Part shown: positions 1-7,371 of the stretch, in pieces
How positions within the stretch are numbered: position 1 is the stretch's first letter
How the letters are laid out: the number at the start of each line of letters is the position of its first letter
Source of the DNA: Curtobacterium flaccumfaciens pv. betae
Lineage (GTDB): Bacteria; Actinomycetota; Actinomycetes; Actinomycetales; Microbacteriaceae
Length of the DNA: 64,000 nt
Direction: 5' to 3'
NCBI RefSeq assembly: GCF_026241855.1
Contig: NZ_JAPJDC010000001.1
Coordinates: 3,596,001 to 3,660,000, forward strand
The notes under the pieces: generated by a model
The model's input: the letters and a program-made list of their open reading frames with translations, nothing else
What the model was told of the DNA's origin: nothing
Databases searched by the model: none
Made by a program: the position numbers and the translations under genes

Positions 1-1113
1 ACTCTGCGTGCCCTCGTACGCCGGGATGACCGCGCCCATGTCGCCCTGCTGCTGCTGGGCCGTCTTGCCCGCGAGGTAGACCTGCAGCGCCTGGGCGGCT
101 GCCTTGTCCTTGCTCGCCTCGGACACGACGTTCGAGACACCGTGGATGACGGTCGCCTGCTCCTTGCCCTTGGGCAGCGGGTAGGCGACGACGTCCTTCT
201 CGAGCTCGGTGCCGGTCAGCGCGGAGCGGAACCAGCTGCCGCCCTGGTACATCGCGAGCTTGCCCGAGGTGAACCACTGGTCGGCCGTGGTGTCGGTGAG
301 CTGCTTGATCGAGGGCGATGCCCCCGAGTCGATCAGGTCGGTCCAGAACTGCAGGCCGTCCTCGGAGGCCTTCGTGGCGTACTCGGACTCGGTGCCGTCC
401 GCGTTCACGACCGATCCCCCGGCCTGCAGGATCGTGTTGTAGTACGTCGTCTGGCCGTCCATGCCGCCGGCTGCGCCGTAGGCGCCCTTCGCCTGCAGCT
501 TCTCGGACAGCTCGGCGCCGGTCCGCTGGAAGTCGTCCCAGGTCCAGTCCTTGGAGGGCAGGTCCATGCCGGCCTGCTCGAACAGCGACTTGTTCACCCA
601 GACGCCGATGGTGTCGAAGTCCTTCGGCACGCCGTACTGGGTGTCGTCGTACGTGTAGAGGTCGTTGAGGGCGCTCGAGTACTTCGACGCGTCGATGTCA
701 CCCGACTCGACCTCGCCGGTGATCGGCGCGAGCTTGCCGTTGGCTGCGTACAGCTGGAAGTTCGGGCCGTTCATCCAGAACAGGTCGGGCAGGGTGTTGC
801 TCGAGCCCTGGGTCTGCAGCTTCGTCCAGTAGTTGGCGTACGGCGTGACGTCGACGCTCACCTTGATGTCCGGGTACTCCTCGTTGAAGCCCTTCAGGTT
901 GGCCTTGATGGCCTTGACCTGGTTCTCGTCCCAGACGGCGTAGGTCAGGGACGCCTTGGTGTCCTTCGGCGCGGCTTCGTAGTCGCCGCCGGAGCCGGAC
1001 GCTCCGGACGACGCGGAGCAGCCGGCCAGGAGTGCGGCCGCGCCGAGTGCGGCGACGGCGCCGAGGAGGACGCGGCGCACGCCGGTTCCTCGGGTGGGGA
1101 TGTGTGCGGTCAT
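1..1113 (-). CDS. ABC transporter sugar-binding lipoprotein (3' end outside window)
   Basis: Extracellular solute-binding protein of a carbohydrate ABC importer (SBP family 1). The protein reads 371 residues from the ATG at 1113 and is still open at base 1, so the C-terminus is missing. The N-terminus has a basic stretch, a hydrophobic core and a lipobox LLAGC with the lipidated Cys at about residue 32, so it should be anchored outside the membrane. The body shows typical features of the family (TYAVWDENQ near the start, DLFWMNGPNFQ, GVPKDFDTIGVWVNK, YQGGSWF). It lies 23 bp downstream of the Gfo/Idh gene on the same strand, so the two are probably co-transcribed; the permeases would be expected beyond the left edge. 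Context suggests an amino sugar or its glycoside as ligand, which is inference. Confidence 0.9.
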   Translation of the reverse strand, partial: MTAHIPTRGTGVRRVLLGAVAALGAAALLAGCSASSGASGSGGDYEAAPKDTKASLTYAVWDENQVKAIKANLKGFNEEYPDIKVSVDVTPYANYWTKLQTQGSSNTLPDLFWMNGPNFQLYAANGKLAPITGEVESGDIDASKYSSALNDLYTYDDTQYGVPKDFDTIGVWVNKSLFEQAGMDLPSKDWTWDDFQRTGAELSEKLQAKGAYGAAGGMDGQTTYYNTILQAGGSVVNADGTESEYATKASEDGLQFWTDLIDSGASPSIKQLTDTTADQWFTSGKLAMYQGGSWFRSALTGTELEKDVVAYPLPKGKEQATVIHGVSNVVSEASKDKAAAQALQVYLAGKTAQQQQGDMGAVIPAYEGTQS

Positions 1114-1136
1114 CGGGGTGTCCTTTCGCACGGCCG

Positions 1137-2360
1137 TCAGGAACCGACGGTCTGGGCGGGATGCGGGGTGGAGGGGGTGGAGCGGGTGAAGTGCGCGATG
1201 GTGTCGGCCGGCAGTGGGGGGACGTCGATGGGGACGGACCCGTTGCGGAGCGAGCGCGTGGCCAGCGCGCCGGCGGCGACCGCGGCACGGGCCGCGATCG
1301 GGGAGAGCTCCGACGGTTCGCCGAACGCGACGGACCGCAGGAACTCGGTCATGGTGAGCAGGTCGGCATCGGCGTGACCGTCCTCGACGCCGTCGATCGG
1401 GTACTCGCGGTCCCCCGCGGTGTCCCAACCCCGGCGGTGCGTCCAGACCTTCACGACGCCACCACCGGTGTCGCCGATGTTCTCGAGGCGTCCTTCGGTG
1501 CCGATGACGGTGTAGTTCCGCCAGTAGTCCGGGGTGAAGTGGCACTGCTCGTAGCTGGCCTGCACCCCGTTGTCGAGCGTCATCATCACCATCGAGACGT
1601 CCTCGACGTCGACGACGGGGTTCAGCCCGGTCTGGGCGAGCGGCGGCCAGTTGTCGTGGGAGAACCAGTCCCCCATGAGCTCGCCGCTGCGGTCGCGCCG
1701 GTCGGTGACGTCGCCGTAGACCGACAGCGACCCCATGCCGACGACCCGGGCGGTGTCACCCCCGCCGAGCGCGTGGATGACGTCGAGGTCGTGGCTCGCC
1801 TTCTGCAGCAGCAGGGAGTTCACCTTGCTGCGGTCGGCGTGCCAGTCCTTGAAGTAGTAGTCACCGCCGTTGCCGACGAAGTGCCGGCACCAGACGGCCT
1901 TGACCTGGCCGATCTCGCCGCGGGCCACGATCTCGCGCATCAGGCGGACCACGGCGGCGTGCCGGAAGTTGTGCCCGACGTACAGCGGCGTGCCGGTCTC
2001 CGCCGCGGTGTTCAGGACGGCGTCGGCGTCCTCGACCGTGATGGCCAGCGGCTTCTCGAGGTAGACGGCGATGCCCGCGCGGAGCAGGTCGATCGCGATC
2101 TCGGCGTGGGTCCAGTCCGGCGTGGTGACGATGGCCGCGTCGACGTGACCGGTGAGGTCACGGTGGTGTTCGACCACCAGGGCGTCCGGGTACCCGTCGT
2201 GCCCACGATCCCGGCCGGCCGCGGTGACGTCCGCGACGGCCACGACCCTGGCCTGCAGCGACGGGTCGTCGGCCGTTGCCTCGGCCACGTGGCGCGCGAT
2301 GGCGGACCGCTGGCCCATCCCGATCACCGCGACGCGGAGTCCTGCGTTGTCAGCGCCCAT
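1137..2360 (-). CDS. Gfo/Idh/MocA family NAD(P)-dependent protein
   Basis: A 407-residue protein with an N-terminal Rossmann fold (VAVIGMGQRS near residue 15), the EKP motif (Lys at about 103) and a C-terminal substrate domain with the KASHDLD motif (Lys187, His190). These mark the Gfo/Idh/MocA family, whose members oxidise sugars or use NAD to cleave glycosides. I chose the ATG at 2360 because AAGGGAG lies 8 nt upstream; the ATG at 2366 would leave only 2 nt. The gene precedes the solute-binding protein gene on the same strand and is divided from the catabolic operon by the DeoR-type repressor gene. In an amino-sugar locus it might act on the imported glycoside (compare the GH109-type NAD-dependent N-acetylgalactosaminidases), but the sequence alone does not settle oxidoreductase versus glycosidase. 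Confidence 0.85.
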   Translation of the reverse strand: MGADNAGLRVAVIGMGQRSAIARHVAEATADDPSLQARVVAVADVTAAGRDRGHDGYPDALVVEHHRDLTGHVDAAIVTTPDWTHAEIAIDLLRAGIAVYLEKPLAITVEDADAVLNTAAETGTPLYVGHNFRHAAVVRLMREIVARGEIGQVKAVWCRHFVGNGGDYYFKDWHADRSKVNSLLLQKASHDLDVIHALGGGDTARVVGMGSLSVYGDVTDRRDRSGELMGDWFSHDNWPPLAQTGLNPVVDVEDVSMVMMTLDNGVQASYEQCHFTPDYWRNYTVIGTEGRLENIGDTGGGVVKVWTHRRGWDTAGDREYPIDGVEDGHADADLLTMTEFLRSVAFGEPSELSPIAARAAVAAGALATRSLRNGSVPIDVPPLPADTIAHFTRSTPSTPHPAQTVGS

Positions 2361-2425
2361 GCTCATCGCTCCCTTGCGTGAATGTGACGCCAATGATGCC
2401 GAATCGATCATGAATGCACAATAGG

Positions 2426-2443
2426 CGCTCACAGATCGCTCAC
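2426..2443. promoter_or_regulatory. Candidate DeoR-type operator, 11-bp direct repeat
   Basis: CGCTCAC occurs at 2426-2432 and again at 2437-2443, a direct repeat with an 11-bp (one helical turn) period, upstream of the Gfo/Idh gene. A related GATCGCTCGC lies at 3374-3383 upstream of the divergent catabolic operon. The shared placement beside a DeoR-family gene makes this a reasonable operator candidate; it is inference. Confidence 0.35.
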
Positions 2444-2513
2444 GCATCCGTGCCGGGGAGGGTTTTACACGATCGAAACGTCCGGACCGTTCCGGGGCGG
2501 CCGCAGGGGGCGC

Positions 2514-3302
2514 TCAGTCGGCGACGACGAGCTCCACGCCTGCGCTGGCCAGGTCGGCGGCGAACGAGGCCGGCACCGGCTGGTCGGTGACCAGGACGTC
2601 GATGCGGTCGAGCGGGCAGATCCGGGCGAAGGTCGACCGCTCGATCTTGGTCGAGTCGGCGACCACGACGACCCGTCGCCCGACCGAGGCGAAGTGGCGG
2701 CTGACCTCGGCCTCGCCCTCGTGCATGGTCGTCGCGCCGTACTGGCCGGTGAGCCCGTCGACACCGAGCACCACGAGGTCGAGGGCGAACTCGTCGAGGG
2801 TGTCCCGGACGAGCGGCCCGACGAGCTCGTAGGACTGCCGCCGCGCCACACCACCGGTGACCACGATCTTCACGTTGGCGCGGACGGACAGCTCGTACCC
2901 GACGTTCAGGGCGTTCGTCACGATCGTGATGCCGAACTCGCCGTCGGCGCGGATGAACCGCTCGCTCTTGCCGAGTTCACGCGCGACCTCGGTCGTGGTC
3001 GTCCCGCCGTTGAGCCCGACGGTCTCCCCCGGCTGCACCAACCGGGCGGCCGCGCGGGCGATCGCCGTCTTCGCCTCGGCCTGCCGGGCGATCTTGTACT
3101 GCAGCGGGAGCTCGTACCCGGCCCCGAGTGCTGCCGCTCCCCCGTGCGTGCGCGTGACGAGCCGCTGGTCGGCGAGGGTTGCGAGGTCACGGCGAGCCGT
3201 CGCGGCGGAGATCCCGAGCAGCTCCCCGATCTCGGCGATCGACACGTTGCCGCGTTCACTCACCAGTTCGAGCAGGGCGTTCAGCCGCTGTTGGGGGGTC
3301 AT
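2514..3302 (-). CDS. DeoR/GlpR family transcriptional repressor
   Basis: A 262-residue regulator with an N-terminal winged helix-turn-helix (LLELVSERGNVSIAEIGELL, then ISAATARRDLATLADQ) and a C-terminal DeoR sensor domain related to phosphosugar isomerases (LNGGTTTTEVAREL, VVLGVDG). Family members usually repress sugar operons and are released by a phosphorylated intermediate. It is divergent from the SIS/ROK/nagA/pfkB/aldolase operon and directly upstream, on the same strand, of the Gfo/Idh and solute-binding genes, so it very likely controls both arms. The ATG at 3302 has AGGA about 8 nt upstream; an in-frame ATG at 3311 is an alternative. By analogy with AgaR, an amino-sugar phosphate or tagatose phosphate would be the inducer, which is not visible in the sequence. 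Confidence 0.9.
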   Translation of the reverse strand: MTPQQRLNALLELVSERGNVSIAEIGELLGISAATARRDLATLADQRLVTRTHGGAAALGAGYELPLQYKIARQAEAKTAIARAAARLVQPGETVGLNGGTTTTEVARELGKSERFIRADGEFGITIVTNALNVGYELSVRANVKIVVTGGVARRQSYELVGPLVRDTLDEFALDLVVLGVDGLTGQYGATTMHEGEAEVSRHFASVGRRVVVVADSTKIERSTFARICPLDRIDVLVTDQPVPASFAADLASAGVELVVAD

Positions 3303-3373
3303 GACGGTCATCCTACGGCGTAGCCACCGTCCCACGGTGATCGGAAATGACGTTTTGCCCTTCCCTTGCGCAC

Positions 3374-3383
3374 GATCGCTCGC
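3374..3383. promoter_or_regulatory. GATCGCTCGC element in divergent promoter region
   Basis: The intergenic stretch 3303-3435 separates the DeoR-type gene from the catabolic operon. It contains GATCGCTCGC, which matches GATCGCTCAC at 2434-2443 in nine of ten positions. A TACGCT box follows at 3384-3389 and could be the -10 element of the operon. Both assignments rest on sequence resemblance only. Confidence 0.3.
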
Positions 3384-3435
3384 TACGCTTCCTGATCATC
3401 GATCACCCGGATCGATCCGGACCCGGAAGGCTCCC

Positions 3436-4314
3436 ATGACCGACACCTTCGTGAGCGCTGAACTGGCCTCGCAGCCGGAGACCTGGCGTGCAGCCGCCGC
3501 GCTCCTGCCGACCTTCGCCGATGCGCTCCCCCAGCCGGGCGAACGCGTGGCCGTGATCGGCTGCGGCACGAGCTGGTTCATCGCCATGAGCTACGCCGTC
3601 GCCCGTGAGCAGGCGGGCCTCGGCGTGACCGATGCCTTCGCCGGGTCCGAGTACCCCGCGTCCCGCGAGTACGACCGTGTGCTCATGATCAGCCGCTCGG
3701 GCACGACGACCGAGATCGTCGACCTGCTGCAGGCCCTGCCGTCGCAGCGGACCGTCCTGATCACGGCCGTCGCCGACAGCCCCGCCGCGGCCGTCGCCGA
3801 CCAGGTGGTCGCCCTGCCGTTCGCCGACGAGCGCTCGGTCGTCCAGACCCGCTTCGCCACCACGACGCTCGCACTGCTGCGGGCGTCCATCGGTGACGAC
3901 GTCGACGCGCTCGCAGCCCAGGCCGAGACCGCACTGACGGTGCCCATCGACGACCTGCTCGACGCCGAGCAGGTCTCGTTCGTCGGTCGTGGGTCCGCCG
4001 TCGGCCTGACGTTCGAAGCCGCGCTCAAGACGCGTGAGGCAGCGCAGTTCTGGGCCGAGTCCTACCCGGCGATGGACTACCGGCACGGTCCCATCGCGAT
4101 CGCCCAGCCCGGACGGCTCGTCTGGTCGCTCGGTACTGCGCCGGACGGACTGGCCGACGAGGTCGCCGCCACCGGCGCCCGCTTCGTCCAGCACGACCTC
4201 GACCCGATCGCCGGACTCGTCGTCGTGCACCGGTTCGCCGTCGCCCTGGCCGAGGGACGCGGGCTCGACCCGGACAACCCCCGGTCGCTCACCCGGTCGG
4301 TCATCCTCACCTGA
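3436..4314 (+). CDS. SIS domain protein, probable amino-sugar-6-phosphate deaminase/isomerase (AgaS-like)
   Basis: A 292-residue protein with two sugar-isomerase (SIS) halves. The phosphosugar-binding loops IGCGTSW (about 41-47) and SRSGTTTE (about 86-93) and the second-half FVGRGSAVGLTFEAALK and the MDYRHGP motif are those of the GlmS/AgaS/NagB-II group. The likely reaction is deamination and isomerisation of galactosamine-6-phosphate to tagatose-6-phosphate, or of glucosamine-6-phosphate to fructose-6-phosphate. It is the first gene of a five-gene operon; its TGA overlaps the ATG of the ROK gene (TGATG). At 292 aa it is shorter than E. coli AgaS (about 380 aa). The PfkB kinase and aldolase downstream favour the galactosamine route, but substrate choice is inference. 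Confidence 0.85.
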   Translation: MTDTFVSAELASQPETWRAAAALLPTFADALPQPGERVAVIGCGTSWFIAMSYAVAREQAGLGVTDAFAGSEYPASREYDRVLMISRSGTTTEIVDLLQALPSQRTVLITAVADSPAAAVADQVVALPFADERSVVQTRFATTTLALLRASIGDDVDALAAQAETALTVPIDDLLDAEQVSFVGRGSAVGLTFEAALKTREAAQFWAESYPAMDYRHGPIAIAQPGRLVWSLGTAPDGLADEVAATGARFVQHDLDPIAGLVVVHRFAVALAEGRGLDPDNPRSLTRSVILT

Positions 4315-5225
4315 TGGGCGGCGCAGGCGCGGTGCTCGGGGTCGACGTCGGCGGCACGGGCATCAAGACCCGGCTGACGACCGCCGACGGACTCGTCCTC
4401 GACGAGACCCGGGTACCGACGCCGCGCGACGACCCGGGCGCCGAGCGCCTCGCCGCCGTCGTCGCCGGACTGGCCGCACAGGCCACGCGACGGGCGCAGC
4501 TCGGAGCCATCGGGGTGGTGACCCCCGGCGTCGTCGACGAGACCCGCGGCACCGTGGACCTGTCCGTCAACCTCGGGTGGCGCGACGTCCCGGTGCGTGA
4601 CCTCGTCCGCGCCGAGCTCCTACGGCAGGGGATCGACGTACCGATCGCCTTCGGCCACGACGTCCGCGCCGGCGCCCTGGCCGAGGTCCGGGCCGGCGAC
4701 CCGGCGCTCTCGCGGGGGTCGGTCTCGTTCGTGCCGGTCGGCACCGGGCTCGCGAGCGCCCTGGTGGTCGACGGCGCCGTCGTGTCCGGCGGTGGCTGGG
4801 CGGGGGAGATCGGACAGGTCCGGATCCAGGCCGGCCCGCACGTGGGCCACCGCGTCGAGGAGATCGCGTCCGCCGGGGGAGTCGCACGTCGTTCCGGTGT
4901 GCCGTCCGCTCACGCCGCCATGCTCCTGGTCCGCCAGGGCGACCCCGCTGCCCGTGCGGTCTGGGACGACTGCGTCGCGGTCCTGGCCGACGCACTCGCC
5001 TGGACCACCGCGGTCGCCGGGGTCCACACCATCATCGTCGGCGGGGGACTCGCCGAGTCGGGCCCGCTGCTGCTCGACCCGCTGCGCGACGCCGTCTCGG
5101 AGCGTCTGCAGGGCGTCCGTGTCCCCGTCATCGTGCCCGCCCGGCACGGTGACGCAGCCGGCGCCATCGGAGCGGGGCTCCTCGCACGCACGCTGCTCGA
5201 GGCCGAGACCGGGGTCCTGCTGTGA
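4314..5225 (+). CDS. ROK family sugar kinase, probable N-acetylhexosamine kinase
   Basis: A 303-residue ROK protein. The ATP-binding loop DVGGTGIKTR lies at about 11-20, the catalytic region FGHDVRAGALAE near 120, and a C-terminal VGGGLAES motif follows. In this operon it would phosphorylate an N-acetylhexosamine brought in by the ABC importer, supplying the substrate for the deacetylase encoded next. Odd point: the region that normally reads GEIGH followed by a CxCGxxGCxE zinc cluster is GEIGQVRIQAG... with no cysteines, so the usual structural zinc site appears absent. Start and stop overlap the neighbours by 1 and 4 nt, so translation is probably coupled. Sure of the family; substrate (GalNAc or GlcNAc) is inferred. 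Confidence 0.88.
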   Translation: MGGAGAVLGVDVGGTGIKTRLTTADGLVLDETRVPTPRDDPGAERLAAVVAGLAAQATRRAQLGAIGVVTPGVVDETRGTVDLSVNLGWRDVPVRDLVRAELLRQGIDVPIAFGHDVRAGALAEVRAGDPALSRGSVSFVPVGTGLASALVVDGAVVSGGGWAGEIGQVRIQAGPHVGHRVEEIASAGGVARRSGVPSAHAAMLLVRQGDPAARAVWDDCVAVLADALAWTTAVAGVHTIIVGGGLAESGPLLLDPLRDAVSERLQGVRVPVIVPARHGDAAGAIGAGLLARTLLEAETGVLL

Positions 5226-6340
5226 CCACCCTCGTCCGGGCCCATCGCATCGTCACGGCCCAGGCAGACCTGCACGACGGCTGGCTCGTCATCGGTGACG
5301 ACGACACCGTTCTGGCGACCGGCACCGGGTCCCCGATGCGCACGGACACCGCCGTCACCGTCGACGGTGTGGTCGTGCCCGGGTTCGTCGACCTGCACGC
5401 CCACGGGGCGCTCGGGCACGACTTCGCCGGGTGCTCCGCCGAGGACGCCCGTGTCGCCGCCGGGCACCACCGGTCACGGGGCACGACCACCCTGGTCGGG
5501 TCCATCGCCACGGGCGAGCGCGCGGACACCGTGGCGGCCCTGACCCGGCTCCGGCCGCTCGTCGCGGACGGCACGCTCGCCGGGCTGCACCTGGAGGGGC
5601 CGTGGCTCGCGCCCGCCCGTCGCGGGGCGCACCGCGTGGACCTGCTGCACGCCCCGGACCCCGCCGAGGTCGACGCCTACTGCGACGCCGCGGGTGGTGC
5701 CCTGCGGATCGTCACGCTCGCGCCGGAGCTCCCGGGTGCACTCGAGGCCGTCGCCCGTTTCGTCGAAGCCGGGGTCGTCGTCGCCATCGGCCACACCGAC
5801 GCCACCGCCGAGCAGACCCGCCGCGCGGTCGACGCCGGAGCCTCGCTCGTCACCCACCTGTTCAACGGGATGCCCCCGCTGCACCACCGTGCGCCCGGGC
5901 CGGTCGGGGTCGCGCTCTCCGACGACCGTGTGCTGCTCGAGTGCATCGTCGACGGCCACCACCTCGATCCCGTGACGGTCACTCTCGTGCAGCGCAGTGC
6001 TCCGGGCCGGATGGTCCTGGTCTCCGACGCCATGGCTGCGACCGGCTGCCCCGACGGCACGTACTCGGTGGCCGGATCGGCGGTGACCGTCCGCGACGGG
6101 CTCGCCGTGCTCGCCGACGGTTCGTCGCTGGCGGGCAGCACGATCACGGTCGCCGACGCCGTCCGCCGCCTGCTCGACGCCGGGACCGCCCTGCCCGAGG
6201 TCGTCGCGGCGTCCGCGGGGCGTGCCGCACGCCTGCTCGGGGCTCCGGCACCGCTCAGCGTGGGCGGCCCCGCCGACCTGGTCGTGCTCGACCCGGAGCG
6301 CGGCAGCGTCCGAGCCCTGCCGACGGCGGTGGTCGCATGA
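5222..6340 (+). CDS. nagA: N-acetylglucosamine/N-acetylgalactosamine-6-phosphate deacetylase
   Basis: A 372-residue amidohydrolase-superfamily enzyme that removes acetate from an N-acetylhexosamine-6-phosphate in the cytoplasm. Visible signatures are DLHAHGALGHDFAG (metal His-x-His and following strand), HLEGPWL with the metal-binding Glu, AIGHTDA with a metal His, THLFNGMPPLHHRAPG and the catalytic VSDAMAATG. Length is normal for NagA/AgaA. The GTG start at 5222 overlaps the ROK stop codon by 4 nt. Its product, a hexosamine-6-phosphate, is the substrate of the SIS protein encoded first in the operon. GlcNAc-6-P and GalNAc-6-P deacetylases cannot be separated by eye, so the symbol nagA is by family; agaA would fit if the pathway is for GalNAc. 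Confidence 0.92.
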   Translation: MTTLVRAHRIVTAQADLHDGWLVIGDDDTVLATGTGSPMRTDTAVTVDGVVVPGFVDLHAHGALGHDFAGCSAEDARVAAGHHRSRGTTTLVGSIATGERADTVAALTRLRPLVADGTLAGLHLEGPWLAPARRGAHRVDLLHAPDPAEVDAYCDAAGGALRIVTLAPELPGALEAVARFVEAGVVVAIGHTDATAEQTRRAVDAGASLVTHLFNGMPPLHHRAPGPVGVALSDDRVLLECIVDGHHLDPVTVTLVQRSAPGRMVLVSDAMAATGCPDGTYSVAGSAVTVRDGLAVLADGSSLAGSTITVADAVRRLLDAGTALPEVVAASAGRAARLLGAPAPLSVGGPADLVVLDPERGSVRALPTAVVA

Positions 6341-7371
6341 TCCTCGTCGTCACCCCGAACCCGGCCGTCGACGTGACCTACCGGGTCGCCGAACAGCGCA
6401 TCGGCGAGACCCAGCGCGTGCTCGAGGTCCAGCGGCGCCCCGGCGGCAAGGGCCTGAACGTCGGGCGGGTCCTCGCCGCCACCGGCGTGCCGACCCACGC
6501 CGTGCTGCCCCTCGGCGGCGACGGCGGGCGCTGGATCACCCACGCCCTCGACGACCTCGGGCTCGTCCACACCGACGTCGCCGTCCGTGGTGAGACCCGC
6601 ACGACCGTGACGGTGGTGGACGACCTCGCTCACCCGACGATGTTCGGCGAGCCCGGACCCGTGCTCAGCCCCGACGAGTGGGACACGGTCACCGCCGCGG
6701 TCGAGACACTGCTCGACAGTGATGTCGGCCGTACTGGCGGCGCCGGCGGTGCCGCCGGTACCCCGCCCGCAGCCGCCCTGGTCGTGTCGGGCTCGCTGCC
6801 CCGCGACTCCGATCCCGCGGTCGTCGCCCGCTGGGTCACCGCCGCTCGCCACCGCGGTGTGCTCTCGGTGGTCGACTGCTCGGGCACCGCGCTGCTGGCG
6901 GCCGCCTCGGCCGGGGCGACGGTCTGCAAGCCCAACCGCGAGGAACTGCTCGAGGCCACGGGCACCGACGACGAGCGCTCCGGGGCACTCCGGCTCCTCG
7001 GACTCGGAGCGACGGTCGTCGTGGTGTCCCGCGGATCCGACGGCATCGCCGCCCACACCACCGAGCACGTGCTCGAGGTGCCGGCGGTCCCCGGGGTCTC
7101 GGGCAACCCGACCGGCGCCGGTGACGCCGCCACCGCCGGGCTCGTCGGTGTCCTCGTCGAGGTGCTCGTCGGTGCCGGTCTCCCCTCGTCCGACGGCAGC
7201 GTCCGGGCCCTCGACGACGCCACCCTGCTCCGAGCCCTGCGGTCCGCCGCCGCACACGGGGCCGCGGCCGTCCTCCAGCCGGTGGCCGGCGCGGTCGACG
7301 CGGCAGACGTCCACCGCTTCCTGTCCACACCGCCCGATCCCGCCCACGACCGAACGAGGACCCCCGCATGA
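6337..7371 (+). CDS. PfkB family kinase, LacC/FruK-like (probable tagatose-6-phosphate kinase)
   Basis: A 344-residue kinase of the 1-phosphofructokinase/LacC branch of the PfkB family. The start ILVVTPNPAVDVTY, the substrate-binding RRPGGKGLNVGRVLA near residue 40 and the ATP/catalytic motif NPTGAGDAATAG near 258 are diagnostic; the catalytic Asp is in GAGD. In context it would phosphorylate tagatose-6-phosphate (or fructose-6-phosphate) to the 1,6-bisphosphate for the aldolase encoded next. A low-complexity Gly/Ala insert (GRTGGAGGAAGTPPA) sits near residue 130. Overlaps both neighbouring genes by 4 nt. A fructose-1-phosphate kinase is the alternative, but no fructose PTS is nearby. Confidence 0.88.
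   Translation: MILVVTPNPAVDVTYRVAEQRIGETQRVLEVQRRPGGKGLNVGRVLAATGVPTHAVLPLGGDGGRWITHALDDLGLVHTDVAVRGETRTTVTVVDDLAHPTMFGEPGPVLSPDEWDTVTAAVETLLDSDVGRTGGAGGAAGTPPAAALVVSGSLPRDSDPAVVARWVTAARHRGVLSVVDCSGTALLAAASAGATVCKPNREELLEATGTDDERSGALRLLGLGATVVVVSRGSDGIAAHTTEHVLEVPAVPGVSGNPTGAGDAATAGLVGVLVEVLVGAGLPSSDGSVRALDDATLLRALRSAAAHGAAAVLQPVAGAVDAADVHRFLSTPPDPAHDRTRTPA

Noticed and set aside
142..1377. 411-codon plus-strand frame
   Set aside because: It is antisense to the solute-binding lipoprotein gene, whose signal peptide, lipobox and family motifs are clear.
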